This document shows positions 53,241-62,000 of a stretch of 64,000 bases of DNA, piece after piece. The translations under genes were made by a program, and so were the position numbers. The stretch is taken from the NCBI RefSeq assembly GCF_001262495.1, contig NZ_LGYE01000003.1, positions 421,530 to 485,529 of the forward strand. Direction: 5' to 3'. Positions within the stretch are counted from its first letter, which is position 1. Every line of letters starts with the position of its first letter. The notes under the pieces were generated by a model. It saw only the letters and a program-made list of their open reading frames with translations. It did not search any database and had not been told where the DNA came from. This stretch comes from Microbacterium sp. GCS4. Its GTDB lineage: Bacteria > Actinomycetota > Actinomycetes > Actinomycetales > Microbacteriaceae.

Positions 53241-54908
53241 TCACCCGACCAGGATCGTCCGTCGGCGCAGGCGGCCCCGCTCCGCGGCCCGCGCGAGCGA
53301 GACGGTGCGCAGGCCCCGTGCGGCGTACGCGTCGAGCACGTCGGCGATCAGCGCGGCGCGATCGAAAGGGGAGATCGGCGGGTCGTCGACGCCGTCGTGG
53401 ATGCCGGCGCGCGAGTCGTGCGCCAGCACGATCGCGCCTCGCGCGATGCGGTCGGTCGCGCGTTCGATCCGCCGCTCATGGGAGGCGTCGCCGCCGTCCA
53501 GCACGCTCGTCGTCCACAGCACCGGCGTCATGCCGGCGCGACGCACCGAGCGCCAGGTGCCGACGGACAGGGCGCCGTAGGGCGGACGATACCAGCGGAC
53601 AGGTCGTCCGGTCGTCGACTCCAGTTCCGCGCGCCCGTCTGAAAGGATCCGGTCGAGCTCATCGCGCGGGATGGTGCTCAGGTTCCTGTGGTCGGTGCCG
53701 TGCAGAGCCACCTCGTGCCCGGCGTCGAGGATGCGACGCACCAGCTCGGGGTGCGTGCGCGTCCGCGTGAGCAGGACGAAGAACGTCGCCGTGGCTCCGC
53801 GTGCGTCGAGGACGTCGAGGATCTTCGGGGTCCACTCCGGATCGGGACCGTCGTCGAGAGTCAGCACCACGACCGGTTCGAGGGTGCGGATCGCCGTCAC
53901 GGATCGGAAGAACGGCGAGGCGCGGCGCACGGCGCCGACCACGGCGGAGACGGCAGGTCGCCGGGAGCGCGTCGCCGGTCGGGCGTACTCGGGGCGAGCG
54001 ATTCCGAGCGCTCCCTGCATGAGTCCGATGCCTCGGTGGATCTGGCGCACTCCGGTCGCTCGTCGTCCGAGAGAGCCCATCGCGACGCCGACGGTCGCTC
54101 TCGCGAACCCGCGCGTGCACCACGCCGCGCTCTTGAGGGCGTTGCGGGCGCGCGCGATCGCCCTCTGGCGTCCATCGGGCGCGAGTCTGAGCTCGACCAC
54201 GACCTGGGTCTGACCGTGGTGTCTGGCGCGTGCGAGGGAGAACCTCCGAGTGGCTCGTCCCGGCTCGAGTTCGTCATCGGCGATGGAGGCCGGGCACGCG
54301 ACGATCGAGCCCCCGTTGGAGACGATCTGACGGGTGAACAGCGTGTCCTCGCCTCCGAAGAGGCCGAGGGTGGTGTCGAACCGTAGCCCGAATTCTCGGA
54401 CCACGGCCAGGTCGAGCAGCAGGTTGCCCGCCCCCGCCGCGGGCATGCGCTCGTCCTCGGCGCGGTCGGGGCGGCGGAAGAGCCCGGAGGCGAGGACCCA
54501 CGAATCGGCGTCGGCAGGGAAGACCGTGTGCACACGACCGGCGACGGCGGAGGCCCCTGTCCGCCTCCAGCACTCGACGAGCGCGGACAGCCATCGCTCC
54601 CGCGGCACTTCGTCGTCGTCGATGAAGACGAGCAGATCGCGACCGTCGGCCGCCTCGAGCGCGTGCTGGCGCGCTGCGGCGATGCCGGGAGTCGGCTCGG
54701 GCGCGTACAGGACCTCGGGTGCGGATCGAGGGGAGGTGGCGACAGCTCGGGCGCTGCCGTCAGGGTCGTTGTCGACGACGATCACGCTCACCTCGGCATC
54801 CGCGACCTCGGCGATACGGGACGGCAGGACGTCGAGCAGCCTCTCGAGACGGTCGGGGCGGCGGTACGTCGGGATCGCTATCGCGATCCGCAGCGGCGAG
54901 GCGGTCAT
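53241..54908 (-). CDS. GT2 glycosyltransferase fused to NodB-type polysaccharide deacetylase
   Basis: A 555-residue two-domain protein. Residues 1-300 are a GT2 glycosyltransferase (RIAIAIPTYRRPDRLERLL, VFIDDDEVPRERWL). Residues about 340-550 are a CE4 deacetylase with TLDDGPDP (motif 1), HGTDHRNLS (motif 2), YRPPYG (motif 3) and IVLAHDSR (motif 5). Polymerising and deacetylating an N-acetylhexosamine glycan by one chain would fit. No signal peptide or obvious membrane helix is seen, which is unusual for CE4. ATG overlaps the upstream glycosyltransferase stop. Confidence 0.88.
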   Translation of the reverse strand: MTASPLRIAIAIPTYRRPDRLERLLDVLPSRIAEVADAEVSVIVVDNDPDGSARAVATSPRSAPEVLYAPEPTPGIAAARQHALEAADGRDLLVFIDDDEVPRERWLSALVECWRRTGASAVAGRVHTVFPADADSWVLASGLFRRPDRAEDERMPAAGAGNLLLDLAVVREFGLRFDTTLGLFGGEDTLFTRQIVSNGGSIVACPASIADDELEPGRATRRFSLARARHHGQTQVVVELRLAPDGRQRAIARARNALKSAAWCTRGFARATVGVAMGSLGRRATGVRQIHRGIGLMQGALGIARPEYARPATRSRRPAVSAVVGAVRRASPFFRSVTAIRTLEPVVVLTLDDGPDPEWTPKILDVLDARGATATFFVLLTRTRTHPELVRRILDAGHEVALHGTDHRNLSTIPRDELDRILSDGRAELESTTGRPVRWYRPPYGALSVGTWRSVRRAGMTPVLWTTSVLDGGDASHERRIERATDRIARGAIVLAHDSRAGIHDGVDDPPISPFDRAALIADVLDAYAARGLRTVSLARAAERGRLRRRTILVG

Positions 54909-57115
54909 CGGGCCGCGGCCCGCAGAGCCCGGGCGTGCCGGAAGGCGCTGGCGTGCTCGGATCCGACGGCTGACCAGTCCCGGCGGGAGAGGTCGGGAGG
55001 ATCGGTCGCTGCCTCCGTCCGGATGGCCGCGAGAGCATCCTCGAGATCCTGGGCCGTCAGGTCGCCGTCGAAGAACTGGACCCAGCGCGGCCCGACCTCT
55101 TCAGCGAGTGCGCGGTTGACCTCGTTGTCGGGGACGAGGACCGGGCGACCGAGGGAGAGTGCCGCGAGCGTCGTTCCCGAGTTGTGCATGTGGCGGTAGG
55201 GGAGGACGACGAGCTCGGACTCGCTCGTCCGCGCCACGAGCTCTGCATCGTCGAGGAATCGGAACGCGAAGTCGATGCGGTCGTCGCCATCGGCGAGTGC
55301 GATCAGTTCGTCGCGGAGCTCGGGGGTGGAGGGGCGGCCGCCGATGGACAGCGTCGTGTGCTCGGCATCCCAATCACGGAACGCGGACAGGAGCTGCTCG
55401 ACGCCCTTGTAGCGACGGATCAGACCGACGTAGCCGATCTTCCCTGCCACGGATGCGGGGGAGGGGTGCTGCGCGAACCATTCACGGTAGTGACCGTGCA
55501 GGATCGTGCGCCGCGCCCGGCCAGCAGGAAGAGGCGTCTGGTCGTTCAGAGTGATGACCAGGGTGGTGGCGCGGTCGACCCTGTCGAGAAGCGCGAGGTC
55601 GAACCGCGTCATCCCGCTCGGACGCTCCAGGTTGTGCAGCGTCCTGACGACGGCCACGCCCGTGATCCGGATGCGGAGGAGGAACAGGATCGTGAGCGCG
55701 CGTCGGGCGAGGCGGCCTGAGAGCCGGTGACCGCCGACCAGGAGCTCTGGCCAATGGACGTGGAACACGTCGAGCCGGCCGAACAGTGCGCGCTTCCAAC
55801 TGAACAGCGACAGCTCGAGTCCCGCGGTTTGTTCGATCGCGGCGCACAACTGGATGAGATAGGGGTTGGTGGTCGGCCGAAGCACCGTCGACTCCATGAC
55901 CATGAGCGGGCGGCGCCGTGACACGGCCGCCTCGTACCATTCGCCGACGAGCACCGGCAGTCGGGTGGCGCTCCAACGATCGTGCGGTGTTCCGGGCGTC
56001 GTCGAGGAGCCGCGGAGCGCCGTGGCGAGACGTCCCGGAAGGTCGGCGCCGTGCACCGGTACCACCCGGGCGTTGACGTGTGCGAGGAGCTGGGGGCCGC
56101 CGAGATCGAGGCAGACGACCGGGAGCCCCATCGCGCTCGCCTCGCCGGCGATCCAGCCGGCCTGATCGTGCATCGACGGGAAGAGCAGTGCGTCGGCTCC
56201 TGCCAGGGTGTCGAGCGTCTGCTCCCGCGATACGTGGCCGGCGAAGTCCACCCGGTCGGCGACTCCCAGCCGGGCGGCGAGCCGCACGAGTCGATCGTGC
56301 TCGTAGCCCTCGCCGAGGACGACGAGACGCCATCCCTCAGCGGCGGGCCGCGAGATCGCTTCGATCGCGAGCGCGGCGCCCTTCCATGCGAGAAGTCGCC
56401 CGGCGAAGACGGCGACGCGGCCCGAGGCGCTCCCCCGGTGCGCGGGGATCTCGCCGGTGAAGGCGGCGTTCGGTTCGACGACCACGCGCCGCGCACGTCG
56501 GAATCTGCGTGCGACGTCGTCGTTCTGAGCGACGACGATGGCCGCCTTGCGGGCCGCGTGGTCTCCCCAGATCGCACGGGGCACGGCCGTCGCGATCCGG
56601 CGCGCTACTTCGGTCACCGTCCCGCGGACGCCCAGCCAGCGGCGCAGTCGAGAGATCGGTACTGGGCTCGAACCCCCGACCGGGCCCCACACCAGAGGGA
56701 TGCCGAGATCGGCGACGCCGCAGGGGAGCCAGTCGTTCGCGAACGAGACGTGGTGCACCACGTCGAACCCGTGCTCGGCGTGGAGTGCCGCCGCCGTGCG
56801 ACCGGCGAGACGCTGCCAGGCGACGTAGTACCAGTAGAGGTCCCAGCTGCGGCGTTTCCACCGGAGGACCCGGGCGGACAGATCGATATGCACCACGGTG
56901 ATGCGCGCGGCGAGGTCGGCGTCGGCATCGAGAGCAGCGTCGAGCGCCTCGCGGAAGCGTTCGCGCGTGATGATCCAGACGTCACCGGACGCGGCGGCGG
57001 CTTCCGCCATGGCCCACCCGGCGATCGCCTCCGGGCCGTGGTCCGGCCCGCACGCGTACGCACTGATGAGGATGCGCGATCTCCGACCGGTGATCTGTGG
57101 ATCGTCGACAGTCAT
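54905..57115 (-). CDS. Tandem glycosyltransferase fusion (two GT4-like domains)
   Basis: A 736-residue protein containing two consecutive glycosyltransferase units with no stop between. The first (about 1-395) is GT4-like, with VFAGRLLAWKGAALAIEAI and GWIAGEASAMGLPVVCLD. The second starts at about residue 405 (MVMESTVLRPTTNPYLI) and includes FHVHWPELLVGGHRL, GYVGLIRRYKGVEQLL and HNSGTTLAALSLGRPVLVPD. Internal ATGs at 55903 and 55897 lack a good ribosome site, favouring one protein. Both units likely add sugars to a lipid or glycan. ATG 57115 is preceded by GGGGAGGG. Confidence 0.85.
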   Translation of the reverse strand: MTVDDPQITGRRSRILISAYACGPDHGPEAIAGWAMAEAAAASGDVWIITRERFREALDAALDADADLAARITVVHIDLSARVLRWKRRSWDLYWYYVAWQRLAGRTAAALHAEHGFDVVHHVSFANDWLPCGVADLGIPLVWGPVGGSSPVPISRLRRWLGVRGTVTEVARRIATAVPRAIWGDHAARKAAIVVAQNDDVARRFRRARRVVVEPNAAFTGEIPAHRGSASGRVAVFAGRLLAWKGAALAIEAISRPAAEGWRLVVLGEGYEHDRLVRLAARLGVADRVDFAGHVSREQTLDTLAGADALLFPSMHDQAGWIAGEASAMGLPVVCLDLGGPQLLAHVNARVVPVHGADLPGRLATALRGSSTTPGTPHDRWSATRLPVLVGEWYEAAVSRRRPLMVMESTVLRPTTNPYLIQLCAAIEQTAGLELSLFSWKRALFGRLDVFHVHWPELLVGGHRLSGRLARRALTILFLLRIRITGVAVVRTLHNLERPSGMTRFDLALLDRVDRATTLVITLNDQTPLPAGRARRTILHGHYREWFAQHPSPASVAGKIGYVGLIRRYKGVEQLLSAFRDWDAEHTTLSIGGRPSTPELRDELIALADGDDRIDFAFRFLDDAELVARTSESELVVLPYRHMHNSGTTLAALSLGRPVLVPDNEVNRALAEEVGPRWVQFFDGDLTAQDLEDALAAIRTEAATDPPDLSRRDWSAVGSEHASAFRHARALRAAAR

Positions 57116-57180
57116 TGGTATACAGCCCTCCCCTGAGGCCGAGGTTCCTCCGCACGGTCCCCAGAACTCCGTGACGACAC

Positions 57181-57219
57181 TCGGCAGGCCATACTCTATC
57201 TGAGACGATGCCCTGCCGA
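57181..57219. promoter_or_regulatory. Divergent promoter framed by inverted repeat
   Basis: TCGGCAGG (57181-57188) and CCTGCCGA (57212-57219) form a perfect 8-base inverted repeat. They frame TACTCT (57192-57197, -10 for the + gene) and the overlapping TAGAGT on the minus strand (-10 for the fused glycosyltransferase). It may be the joint control point of the two glycosyltransferase transcripts. Confidence 0.5.
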
Positions 57220-57247
57220 CCGGGGTACGGGAAGGCGACGCATCACG

Positions 57248-58204
57248 ATGCGCGAGGGCAGCGAGCAGACCACGGGTGCCTCCACGGGAGCCGATCTGGC
57301 GGTCGCGTCGATCGTCGTCGTCAATTACGGCTCCTCCTCGCTCCTCGAGCGCCATCTCGTGCCGATGGCTCGGTCGATGCCCGGGGTCGCCGTGTACGTC
57401 GTCGACAATCATTCGACGCCGGGGGAGGCGCGACGCGTCTCCGAACTGTCCGCGAGCGAGGGATGGACGCCACTGTTGAGTGCGGGCAACGACGGTTTCG
57501 GCGCAGGCGTCAACCGCGGCGTCACTGCCGCTCGCGCGGACGGCCGCACGCGGTTCCTGGTGATCAACCCCGACGCGGTCGTCGATGCCACCTCGGTGCA
57601 AGTGCTGCTCGATGCCGTCGACGGATCGGAGCCGATCGTGGCGGCGCCCGTCATCCAGGACGGCGCGGGTCGCCTCTGGTCGGCAGGTCACGTCCTCGAT
57701 CTCGACGATGGAGCGACGCACGGGCGTGCCTGGGCGCAGCGGCATCCCGAGGCTCGCGTCCGCCGGTGGCTGACCGGAGCCGTCCTGATGATCAACGAGG
57801 CGGCGTGGGTCGCGACCGGTGGGTTCGACGACGACTACTTCCTCTACTGGGAGGACGTCGACTTCTCGATGCGGGTCGAGGGTGCCGGGGGCGAGCTCGT
57901 GCTCGTCGAGGCGGCGAAGGCTGTGCACGATGAGGGCGGGACGCAGGGCATCGGCGACCCCGACGTTCACGCGAAGTCGCCGCTGTACTACTACTACAAC
58001 ATCCGCAACCGGATGCTGCTGGCGCAGAAGCTCCTGGACGCCGAGACGGTCCGCCGATGGGATGCCTCGTCGGTGACCGCCGCCCGAGAGGTGCTGTTGC
58101 GCGGCGGCCGGCGACAGCTCCTCAAGCCGTGGCGTCCCTTCCGAGCCGCATGGCGGGGATGGCGCGACGGGCGGCGTATCGCTCGGCGCTCTCGACGGGC
58201 CTGA
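57248..58204 (+). CDS. GT2 glycosyltransferase
   Basis: A 318-residue rhamnosyltransferase-like GT2 enzyme: VASIVVVNYGSSS, AGNDGFGAGVNRG, NPDAVVDATSVQVLL, then GGFDDDYFLYWEDVDFSMRV and a C-terminal basic tail. It acts in the cytoplasm on a nucleotide sugar and a glycan acceptor. It is divergent from the fused glycosyltransferase gene across 132 bases with a shared promoter region. Confidence 0.88.
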   Translation: MREGSEQTTGASTGADLAVASIVVVNYGSSSLLERHLVPMARSMPGVAVYVVDNHSTPGEARRVSELSASEGWTPLLSAGNDGFGAGVNRGVTAARADGRTRFLVINPDAVVDATSVQVLLDAVDGSEPIVAAPVIQDGAGRLWSAGHVLDLDDGATHGRAWAQRHPEARVRRWLTGAVLMINEAAWVATGGFDDDYFLYWEDVDFSMRVEGAGGELVLVEAAKAVHDEGGTQGIGDPDVHAKSPLYYYYNIRNRMLLAQKLLDAETVRRWDASSVTAAREVLLRGGRRQLLKPWRPFRAAWRGWRDGRRIARRSRRA

Positions 58205-58209
58205 CCGGA

Positions 58210-58215
58210 TAGAAT
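58210..58215 (+). promoter_or_regulatory. -10 box before the membrane-anchored protein gene
   Basis: TAGAAT lies 53 bases ahead of the ATG at 58268, just after the preceding stop. No clear -35 is visible. Confidence 0.35.
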
Positions 58216-58267
58216 CGCCCCCATCCTCCGCACTCACGGTGGATCGCCGCACGGGTAGGGGACGGAC

Positions 58268-58909
58268 ATGGGTGAAGACTCGAGCACAGCCACGAGCGGT
58301 CCTCGTCGTCGGATGTGGTGGTGGGTGGCCGCGATCGCGGTCGTCGTCGTCGCCGTCATTGTGTACTACGCCGTCACGTCCTCCGGCACCGCGAAGGACT
58401 CCGACACCTCGCCGACCTCGTCACCCACGGCGACTGTCACGGATGTTCCGTCGGCCACCCCCGACCCGGCTCAGCCGACCCCGGGTCCATCCGAGCCGTC
58501 TGGCTCCATGCCGGAACTCGCTCCCGTCGCCCCCGAGGAGCCGTCGGACAACGGCTCGGGCCTCGTCGCCCGGATAGCCGCGATGAAGGCCGTGCAGGGC
58601 GAGGCCGTCCAGGCCGGTGAGATTGCCGGTCCCGCAGTGCAGTTCACGCTCGAGCTCACGAATGACACCGGTGAGGCCGTCGACCTGGGACTCATCTCCG
58701 TCAACGCGTACATCGGCGACGACCGGACTCCCGCAGGCGGTCTGGTGCGCCCCGGAGGTGCACCGTTCGAGGGAACGTTGGATGCCGGGAAGTCGGCGAC
58801 GGGGGTCTACGTCTACACGATCCCCGAGAGTCAGCGCGGCGATGTCACCCTCACGGTCGACTATCGCGCGGGACAGCCCGCCTTCGTGTTCCGCGGCGCG
58901 GTCGGCTGA
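58268..58909 (+). CDS. Membrane-anchored protein with external beta-rich domain
   Basis: A 213-residue protein with an N-terminal membrane helix (about 17-38, MWWWVAAIAVVVVAVIVYYAV), a Ser/Thr/Pro/Asp-rich linker (about 40-95) and an external domain of about 110 residues (FTLELTNDTGEAVDLGLISVNAYIGDDR) reminiscent of DUF4352-type domains. The role is not known; position suggests cell-surface glycan assembly or display. Confidence 0.75.
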   Translation: MGEDSSTATSGPRRRMWWWVAAIAVVVVAVIVYYAVTSSGTAKDSDTSPTSSPTATVTDVPSATPDPAQPTPGPSEPSGSMPELAPVAPEEPSDNGSGLVARIAAMKAVQGEAVQAGEIAGPAVQFTLELTNDTGEAVDLGLISVNAYIGDDRTPAGGLVRPGGAPFEGTLDAGKSATGVYVYTIPESQRGDVTLTVDYRAGQPAFVFRGAVG

Positions 58910-58972
58910 CCGCACTCGAATGACCGTCTGGCCGAAGGTCGGACACCCCGGAGATTCCCTTCGACTTGCGTC

Positions 58973-59002
58973 TTGCCAATAAGACCGATATGCCGCTAGC
59001 AT
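58973..59002 (+). promoter_or_regulatory. Promoter of the giant surface-protein gene
   Basis: TTGCCA (58973-58978) and TAGCAT (58997-59002) are separated by 18 bases. The predicted transcript start is at about 59009, giving a leader of roughly 80 bases. Confidence 0.6.
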
Positions 59003-59008
59003 CAGCGC

Positions 59009-59067
59009 AGGGGAAAAGGTCGCCTGTGGGAGGCGGTCTTCATATAGCGCCGCTTCGGCGTGCGCAG
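59009..59067 (+). other. 5' leader with shared AGGGGAAAAGG element and hairpins
   Basis: AGGGGAAAAGG (59009-59019) begins at the predicted transcript start and matches 39719-39729 exactly. Two hairpins follow, CGCCT/AGGCG and the strong CGCCG-CTT-CGGCG (about 59048-59060). The structure may control translation or transcript stability; no known riboswitch consensus was recognised. Confidence 0.4.
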
Positions 59068-59090
59068 TGCAGAACTCTGGGGAGAACGAA

Positions 59091-62000
59091 GTGCACATCA
59101 ATCGGGGTGGCCGTATCGTTGCGGCCGAGAAGCGCGGCGTTCGCCGCACGCGCGCGGCACAGCTGTTGGGAGCTGTCGCCACCGCTCTGGCGCTGACCGT
59201 CGGCGCACTCACCGTGCCCGCGGTCGCGACCGCCGATACGGCGCCCGCCGCCGGAACACCGGAGACAGTTGCGGCCGACGCGTTGCCGACCGTCCAGATC
59301 GACGGGGTCGTGTATGCGCAGGAAGTCGTCGGCAATACCGTCTACGTGGGCGGCAGCTTCGCGCAGGCTCGTCCGGCCGGTGCCCCCGCAGGCACCAACG
59401 AGACTCCCCGCGCGAACCTCCTGGCCTACAACCTGACGACCGGTGCCTTGATCTCGTCGTGGAACCCGGGAACGAACGGGACGGTCCTCGACATCAAGAA
59501 GTCCGCCGATGGATCCCGCATCTACGTGGCGGGAATGTTCTCGCAGGCCGCGGGAGCCTGGCGTTATCGTGTTGCGGCATTCGACACCGCCACCGGTGCG
59601 CTCGTCACCAACTGGGCCCCCGAGTTCAACGCCAGAGTCGACTCTGTCGCGGTGACGGACTCCACGGTCTACATGGCGGGCGAGTTCACCACAGTCAACG
59701 GTGCTCAGCGCACGAAGGTCGCAGCGGTCTCGACCGCGACAGGTGCCGTCACAGCTTTCACCGCGGACGTCCAGGGAGGCTACGGTGCGAAGGGCATCGT
59801 CGTGTCCCCCGACCGCTCGAAAGTCGTCATCGCAGGCTCCTTCACCTCCGTGAACGGTTCCACCGATCCAGGGCGTGGCATCACTGCTCTGGACGCCAGC
59901 CAGGGCACGCTCATGCCCTGGGCGATGAACAGTGTGCTCCGCAACGGCGGCACCGCGGCCGCGATGTACTCGCTGTCCTCCGACGGCGACAGCGTCTACG
60001 GCACGGGCTTCGACTACGGCGGGACCTCGCAGGACGGGTGGGAAGGCGGGTTCCGCGCGAGCTGGAGCGACGGCAGCCTCGTCTGGATGGAAGACTGCCA
60101 CGGCGACAGCTACGACATCGCCCCCACCGCCGACACCATCTACGTGGTCGGCCACCCGCACTACTGCGGCAATGTCAACGGCTTCCCGGAGACCAACCCG
60201 CGCTCCTTCAAGCACTCTCTCGCCTTCGCCAAGGCGCCCAACGGCCAGGTGATCACGAACGACACCCAGGGCTACCGCAACTTCGCGGGGCAGCCCACCA
60301 GCAACCTGCTGCAGTGGTACCCCGAGTACGTTCCCGGTACCTACACGGGCCAGTCCCAGGGGCCGTGGCAGGTGACCGCCTCCGGCGACTACCTGCTCAT
60401 CGGCGGCGAGTTCCTCAAAGTCAACGGCACCGCACAGCAGGGCATCGTCCGCTTCGCGAAGAAGACGGTCGCGGCCAATAAGCAGGGCCCGCAGGTGCAG
60501 GGCGGAGCGTGGACGCTCAGCGCCACGTCCTTCCAGACCGGCGTGAACCGGCTCTCCTGGGCGGCGAACTACGACCGCGACAACCAGAGCCTGAAGTACC
60601 AGGTCTTCCGTCAGGACAAGGGAACGACCACGCCGATCTACGAGACCGACCAGCTCTCGAACTTCTGGACGCGCCCGGCGATGTCGTTCCGCGACACCAC
60701 AGGTGTGCCAGGGACGACCTACAGCTACCGGGTGCGGGCGACGGATGCCTTCGGCAACACCACGCAGAGCGACTGGACGCCCGTCACGACCGCGGCCGCC
60801 GGGGTCTCGACGTCGTACGACGACGCCGTGCTCACCAGCACACCCGTCGACTACTGGCCCCTCAACGAGAGCAGCGGCGCCGCCGGCTTCGACTGGTCCG
60901 GCGGCAACGACCTCGTCGTGACCAACGGCACCCGTGGCGCGACGGGTCCGGTCGGCACCTCGAGCGCGACCACGTTCACCGGCGCCTCCGGCTCCGGCGC
61001 ACGCACGAGCAACAGCACCGCCGGCCCGCAGACCTTCACGGTCGAGGCCTGGTTCAAGACCAACAGCACGCGCGGCGGCAAGATCGTCGGCTTCGGCAAC
61101 GCCGCGACCGGCAACTCGGGCAGCTACGACCGTCACGTCTACCTCGACAACTCGGGGCGGGTCACCTTCGGCGTCTACCCGGGCTCGACCAGCACTATCA
61201 CGAGCGGCACCGGCTTCAACAACAACCAGTGGCACCACGTGGTGGCCTCGCTGAGCCCGGCCGGTCAGGTGCTGTACGTCGACGGCGTCAAGATCGGCGA
61301 GCGTACCGACACGACCTCGGCTCAGGACTACACGGGGTACTGGCGCATCGGCGGCGACAACTACGGGTCGTGGCCGAACACCGGAACGAGTGCGTACCTC
61401 GCCGGCTCGATCTCGAACGTCGCGATCTACGACCGGGCGCTGACCCGCAAGGAGATCGACACGCACTGGGTGGCCAGCGGCCGCACCAGCACGATCCCGG
61501 CCGCACCGGCGGACTCCTACGGCAAGGCCGTGTTCGATCTCGACCCGACGCTGTACTGGCGTCTGAACGAGACCGGCACGGGCACCACCGCCGCGGACTC
61601 GGGCATCAACGCCTCGACCGGAACGTACACGGGCAACACGAGCGTGCTCGTGAAGAACCAGACCGGAGCGATCTCGGGCGTGAGCAACAAGGCCGTGCGC
61701 TGGGCGCCGACCACCAGCTCCACGACCGTGCGTCTGGCCGGCACGAAGCAGTACACCGCGCCGCAGGTGTTCTCGACCGAGGCGTGGTTCAAGACCACGA
61801 CGACGGCGGGTGGCAAGATCCTCGGATTCGGTGACAGCAACAGCGGGCTGAGCAGCAGCAACGACCGCCACATCTACATGTCGCCGAACGGCCGGCTGAA
61901 CTTCGGCGTGTGGAACAACGCGCAGATGACCATCAGCACCTCCGGGTCGTACAACGACGGCCAGTGGCACCACGTCGTCGGTGCGCTCTCGGGCGATGGC

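Noticed and set aside
57116..58252. N-terminal extension of the fused glycosyltransferase frame
   Set aside because: It runs through the opposite-strand GT2 gene and the divergent promoter; the GT4 domain starts at the ATG at 57115.
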